A stretch of 64,000 nucleotides of DNA. It comes from Effrenium voratum (Eukaryota; Sar; Dinophyceae; Suessiales; Symbiodiniaceae). Numbering within the stretch: the stretch's first letter is position 1; the number at the start of each line of letters is the position of its first letter. The notes below the pieces were generated by a model that had not been told where the DNA came from, did not search any database, and saw only the letters and a list, made by a program, of their open reading frames with translations. Of the stretch, positions 59,476 to 64,000 are shown piece after piece. The DNA lies in the NCBI GenBank assembly GCA_963377175.1, contig CAUJNA010003493.1, positions 426,084-490,083 on the forward strand. Direction: 5' to 3'. A program made the translations under genes and the position numbers.

Positions 59476-62255
59476 TGGCATAGTCAGCTTGCTATTGGCT
59501 GGCAAGATGCTCCACAAAAACGATAATTCTCATGAGCTCGCTATGACTCCATTGTGAATCACACTTTGAGCGTAACATCCAAACAACAAACATGGACGTG
59601 CACACGCTCCCTTTGAAAAAGAAAGTTGTCGTCCAAAAGAGGTTTGGCGGAAGGGTAAGGAACCTGCCTTGATAATTCCTGGTGTGCGCTATGTGTGCGC
59701 TTTTCTCTTGCCGGTCTACCCGGGACTAAAAAGGCACTCTTTTGACTTGTGGATGTCTTGTAAATGATTGTAAAATCACCGCAGGCCATATAGAGATCGT
59801 AGCTCTTCCAGGGGATTGCAGCGCTTCCTTTTGGCTTCCTGGTTGGTCATGCGTTCTGGCCCTGCACCATGTTCCAGCCTTGTACCACGGCCTCGCCAAG
59901 GAGGCTTCCAAGTCGCAGTCGTGCCAAGGCCAAGGCCTCTGCATGAACAAACCCCCCCCTCCCCAAGAAAAAAGATGCAAGAGCGGGGGGAATGCCACCC
60001 TGAAAAAAGGAAACGGCTTCTCCCAAAAAAGCAAAAAACGGATCCCGGCCACCAACTTGAGGGGAATGCCCGCTACATCACAGCCACACCATCTCGAAAA
60101 CCAACCAAAATGGCACAACTACCACCTTTGCCCAAACACCGAAGCTACTGAATCAATGGTTATTTGCTTGATATCATGCCTTGCCAATATGTACAAAAGG
60201 CACGTCAGTTTGCCCTGAATTGCAGGCGATTGAACCACCAACCGGGAAGCTGAGAGATCGGAGCTCAAAAAAGCGAGAGAAGCAAAAACGACCGCCTTGG
60301 CTAAACTTGAGAAACCTGCCACCTTGGGGGTGCGTTCGGCCTTTGTCTCCACCACCTTAGCCCAGAAGGGAATGCGTCCCTTCAAACCACCCTGGAAAGG
60401 GTGCCGTCAAATAAATACACACACAAAACAAAACAAAAAAGCCAAACTCAGACTGAAACAATCCAAGGGGTTAACGTGGGGTTGCCAAAGTCTTTAACCA
60501 AAATGGAACCAAGCTGTAACCAGTCCAAACCCCGACCAGGCTTTCCGCCAAACTGACCATTCAACAAACACCTGTGGGGCAATCACAAGCTCAGCAAACT
60601 CCCTGAACTCTCAAAGCAAGGCGAAGGTGATGCCAATGTTCATTTCAAGGTAGGGTCCAGCCTCAGGCAAACTCCCTTGAAAGAACACGCTCAACCACCG
60701 CACCGAGAGAAGACTCAACCACCACCTCAAAAGCATCTTTGACCCACGCAAAAGCGAGGAAAATAAGGACCGCGCGGGTCAAACTCATCAACTGGTTTCC
60801 CCTTAAAGCTCATCCAAAATATGATCAAACATGTATTCCACCCTCATGAGTCCAGTCAAGGGCAAGAAAGCAAAATGTTACTCAGCCTGCCCATTGTGGT
60901 AGGGATATGTCATTTGCAGGGGTAGCTTGATGGTCCAGGCCAGGTAAGCACAAAACTGCTGAAAGCCTTGGAGCTCCTTCATTTTGACAAGAGCCACATT
61001 TCAGGGGTAGCCCCTTTGAGTTGGGATTCATCGCTGGAAAGTACCCGACGGGTATGTTAATGCGAGGGAAACATCAGTTAGAGAACCCAGGTAGACTCCC
61101 TAAATCCAAGAGCGTTTCACAAATTTCAGTGCCGATTTTACTCTGCGAAAGCTCGCATCTCATACTGGTGAGAGATGTGACATCTTTGACATTTGCGGGC
61201 TTTGTAGATGGCACAAATTTCCCCTATTTGGGTTTCATCATCATTCTTGCTGCCGTGAAGGGATGGAGTTGCGCCATCTACTTCAACCCTGGTTCAATTC
61301 AACTTCCCAAGCTGCGTAGACGCGCGTCTTCCTCACCTGGGTATGGGTCGTCAAAAGGAACTTCGGACCCTGTCAGATGGTGGCTTTCCTCTTGGTCCCC
61401 CCGCCACACATCTGCAACCGAAAAGGGCCACAATTCCAAAGAACACACAAATGCTGGTTGCCTCAAAATAGGCCAGCCGCCAAAACTGCAGCGCTTTCAG
61501 TTTGGTGCCCCTTTCATGATGTCTAAAGCCACCACAAGGCGGAATACAGGCCCCTGTTGTTTAGACCAAACTTGAAATGTTGAGGTTTTCCATCAAAGGT
61601 GGCCAGGGTGGTGGTTGCTTAACCAAATTGGTTGTAGACGCCTACTACGCTTCCACTAATGGTTTGTTTGCCAGTCGTGTAGCATTGCCCAACCGACTTC
61701 ACCTTATGAAGAGCCGCAAAATTGCGGCAACTCGAAGCCACGCCTTCCCCTGCATCGCCATCTCCCTGCAACGTTCCATGTGCGCTTAGCCATCAGCAAA
61801 GCCAAAATGAGCACCCCGTGCCTAAAAGGGTGAACCCCCAGGATTAAATCTGCTTTTGGGAAATCTTGGGATCTTTTTCAGGCACCTTTGCTACGGGCGG
61901 TTGCTGATCCGGTCTTGGTGCCCCTTTCCCTGTTGCAGGAATCAACTTTGCAAGAAGAACATCGCAATCCAGACTTGCCCTTCTCTTTCATCAAAACTAC
62001 TTGCTTCTGCGCCAAAACGGCTGCAAAAGCACGGCGCGGTGGAACTAGACCTCGCGAGAAGGAAGCAAGATGAAGCAAGGAAACAGGACAAACCAAGATG
62101 TTTCTCGCAAAAAGGGAACCCTCCCCCCTTGACAACCTCGGGAAAAGGAACATGAGGAGATACTGAGACGGTGCAGGAGTTAGCCTGGTGCGGCGTTGTC
62201 GCAGTGAACAGTATCTCCCGCTCAACCCCCTGCTGTCAATCTCCAAAATCCATTA
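59476..62255. other. intergenic stretch, no supportable gene
   Basis: Only short overlapping frames (for example 61021-61575 plus, 184 codons) with no domain, bias or neighbour that would support a gene. Confidence 0.4.
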
Positions 62256-62337
62256 TCTGTCTCTCTCTGTCTCTCTCTGTCTCTCCCTGTGTCTCTCTGT
62301 CTCTCTCTCTCTCTCTGTCTCTCTCTGTCTCTCTCTG

Positions 62338-62368
<31 letters not shown>

Positions 62369-62402
62369 GTCTCTCCCTGTCTCTCTCTCTCTCTCTCTCT
62401 GC
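62256..62402. repeat. TCTC/TCTG polypyrimidine microsatellite
   Basis: About 145 bp of CTCTCTGTCTCT repeats, strictly pyrimidine plus G on the plus strand. Confidence 0.95.
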
Positions 62403-64000
62403 CCCCTAAGTGTTTTCAAAAACAACCCTCAGAGGTTCTATCAAAATATCCAGCGATTGTGTGTCCCACGCACTGGCATTTTGTTCTTCGGGAAACTGCA
62501 GAGTTGTCAACATGTTTCATGCAATCGGTTGCCTTTACCCTAACTGTCCCACAAACACCGGGGTTATGCTTTGTTAGGACCAGAAACGAAACAGCAAAAA
62601 AAAGAAACAAAACAAAGAAGGACAGAAAGAAAGCAGACAAAAAACAAAACAAAACAGGGAAACCAACTTGCAATGTTTATTGTTTTGAAACTTCCTCCCA
62701 CCAGTTTCGCCGGCTCTACTGGTATATCAGCTGGTTAAAGTAGCTGCTGCTTCATTACGCCGAGATTCAGGGACTGGGGTAGTGCACTGTTGCGATTTGA
62801 TTGAGGTTTGATATTTTGAGCAAGTTGTACAGTTGCTTTGCTGAAGAGTGTTTATTCCTGCCAGTTCTGAATCACTAAGAGGAGCCCTCTGCTTCATGGA
62901 TTGTTGTAACACGCTGCTAACTGCTGCTGCTCACCCAAGCCAGAGTAGCTGCAATTGTCTTAGCATAGAATCAAAAAAGGATTCCTGAAAACCCAGTATC
63001 ATACAGACAAGCTGGTCGTTTCTTGCAATTTGTCTGCCCCTCAAAGGGGTGACAAAAACAAAAATAACTTCAAGAAACATGCAGTGTGTCAGTCCTATCG
63101 GCTTACAAGTTTGACGTTGCAAAGCTTGAAGTTTCAATCACGGTAGAACTCAATTAAACATTGGATTTTGAGTTGGAACTATGGCAGTCCCAGTAGGAGT
63201 TGAATTGGGACTTGAATGGAATCTTTGCTCCTTCTAACTTGCAAGCCCCATGGACACTGCATTCCTTTTTGTCGGGGCATTTCGCAAGGGACTGGCTGGG
63301 GTTTGGGGGAGACATTTTCCCTCTCCCACCCCTAAGCCAGCCCACGTCTATGTACAACCTGGCACCCCGTGTTGCCATTTTGTGTTCAACACAAGATGAG
63401 GGGTTGATCAAAAGGTCCTTTACAAATTGAAAAAGTTGTTCATGGTTATTTGAAGGCCAGGCATATAGTAGATCAACTTCAACATGTTGAAAAGGGGTTT
63501 TTGACAAAATGGCCGTGGGTTTCCAGGACCAGGCAGGGCGCTAGGACATCACTTGGAACAAAGCAACAAATCATGATTTGGTCCACGCCGCATTTAGATG
63601 CTCTTTCTCGCTCCAGTCTGCTTGCTGACCAAGACCTAATCAACTGTTGGGAATGTGTGAGCTTGCGGATGGTGCAACACATGCCAACGTGAGTTCGTGG
63701 AGTCACCTTGGTGAAGTACAGCGCGTCACGCTGCCAGCCCGCATAGCCAGTCCCACCAGGTCGTCTGCCCATACTTGCGGGTTGAGAAAACAATTGTAAA
63801 GGATCAAGCACCGCAGTTTTTCATGGTATTCAACACATACATGCGACATCAAAACAGAGCCATACAAAATTACAAACCAGACATGTGTAGGATCATGTTG
63901 AGATGTACTGATGTTGGTACTAGTGTCTTGGCTAGCTAGTTGTGAGACTTATGAGGCATCCGGGCTCAAAGTTGCACGTGTACAAATCCTCCCCCAAAAG
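62403..64000. other. right end of window, no supportable gene
   Basis: A purine-rich AAACAAAAC-type stretch at about 62585-62660, otherwise unremarkable. No feature can be supported. Confidence 0.4.

Noticed and set aside
61021..61575. 184-codon plus-strand frame as a gene
   Set aside because: No recognisable domain, no supporting context, and frames of this length are common in the neighbouring sequence.

Overview
The window looks like nuclear DNA of a dinoflagellate. The four copies of one LTR carry a degenerate copy of the dinoflagellate spliced leader. The rest is gene-poor sequence full of nested retroelements, simple repeats and tandem arrays. No rRNA, tRNA, CRISPR array, bacterial operon or clear intron-containing host gene was recognised.

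Positions 618-36610 hold two giant Ty1/copia-type LTR retrotransposons on the minus strand, one inserted in the other. The outer element E1 has LTRs at 618-968 and 36260-36610 and is flanked by the 5-bp duplication CGCTC. The inner element E2 (12684-30772, 18,089 bp) has 349-bp LTRs and interrupts the E1 polyprotein just after the integrase region, flanked by CTTCT. Without E2, E1 would be about 17.9 kb. Each encodes Gag (coiled coil, acidic linker, two CCCH fingers), a DTG retropepsin, an HHCC/DDE integrase, a YVDD reverse transcriptase and an RNase H. A downstream module carries a PCTGGSSW motif. A second coding region of about 2,200 codons follows, which ordinary copia elements lack. It contains a recognisable Tpt1/KptA-type RNA 2'-phosphotransferase domain with its Arg-His/Arg/Arg residues, several Cys-rich segments and otherwise unrecognised domains. 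Both elements carry different frameshifts or stops, so neither could make the full protein as it stands, but the Tpt1/KptA core is protein-identical between them while differing at synonymous sites.

E1 sits inside an internally deleted copy of another repeat. A fuller copy at about 51210-54371 carries a 526-codon minus-strand ORF of unknown function and an inverted partial copy of that ORF's start at its other end (foldback-like). A third, short and decayed LTR-like element (about 39586-42098) shares the E1/E2 primer-binding sequence and a coiled-coil Gag-like ORF.

From about 43 kb onward most of the window is repetitive: a dispersed unit of about 1 kb bounded by TTGC/GCAA simple repeats (two copies), a 1.8-kb AAGC array with a 98-bp higher-order period, a tandem array of about 1.03-kb units (46247-50000), and AACC, AAGGC, TTGG and TCTC/TG tracts. 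The final 7 kb shows no supportable gene.

Working picture: E1 and E2 belong to a giant copia lineage that may prime from an internal tRNA fragment and carries an RNA-end-processing type domain. Whether these two facts are functionally linked is a hypothesis.
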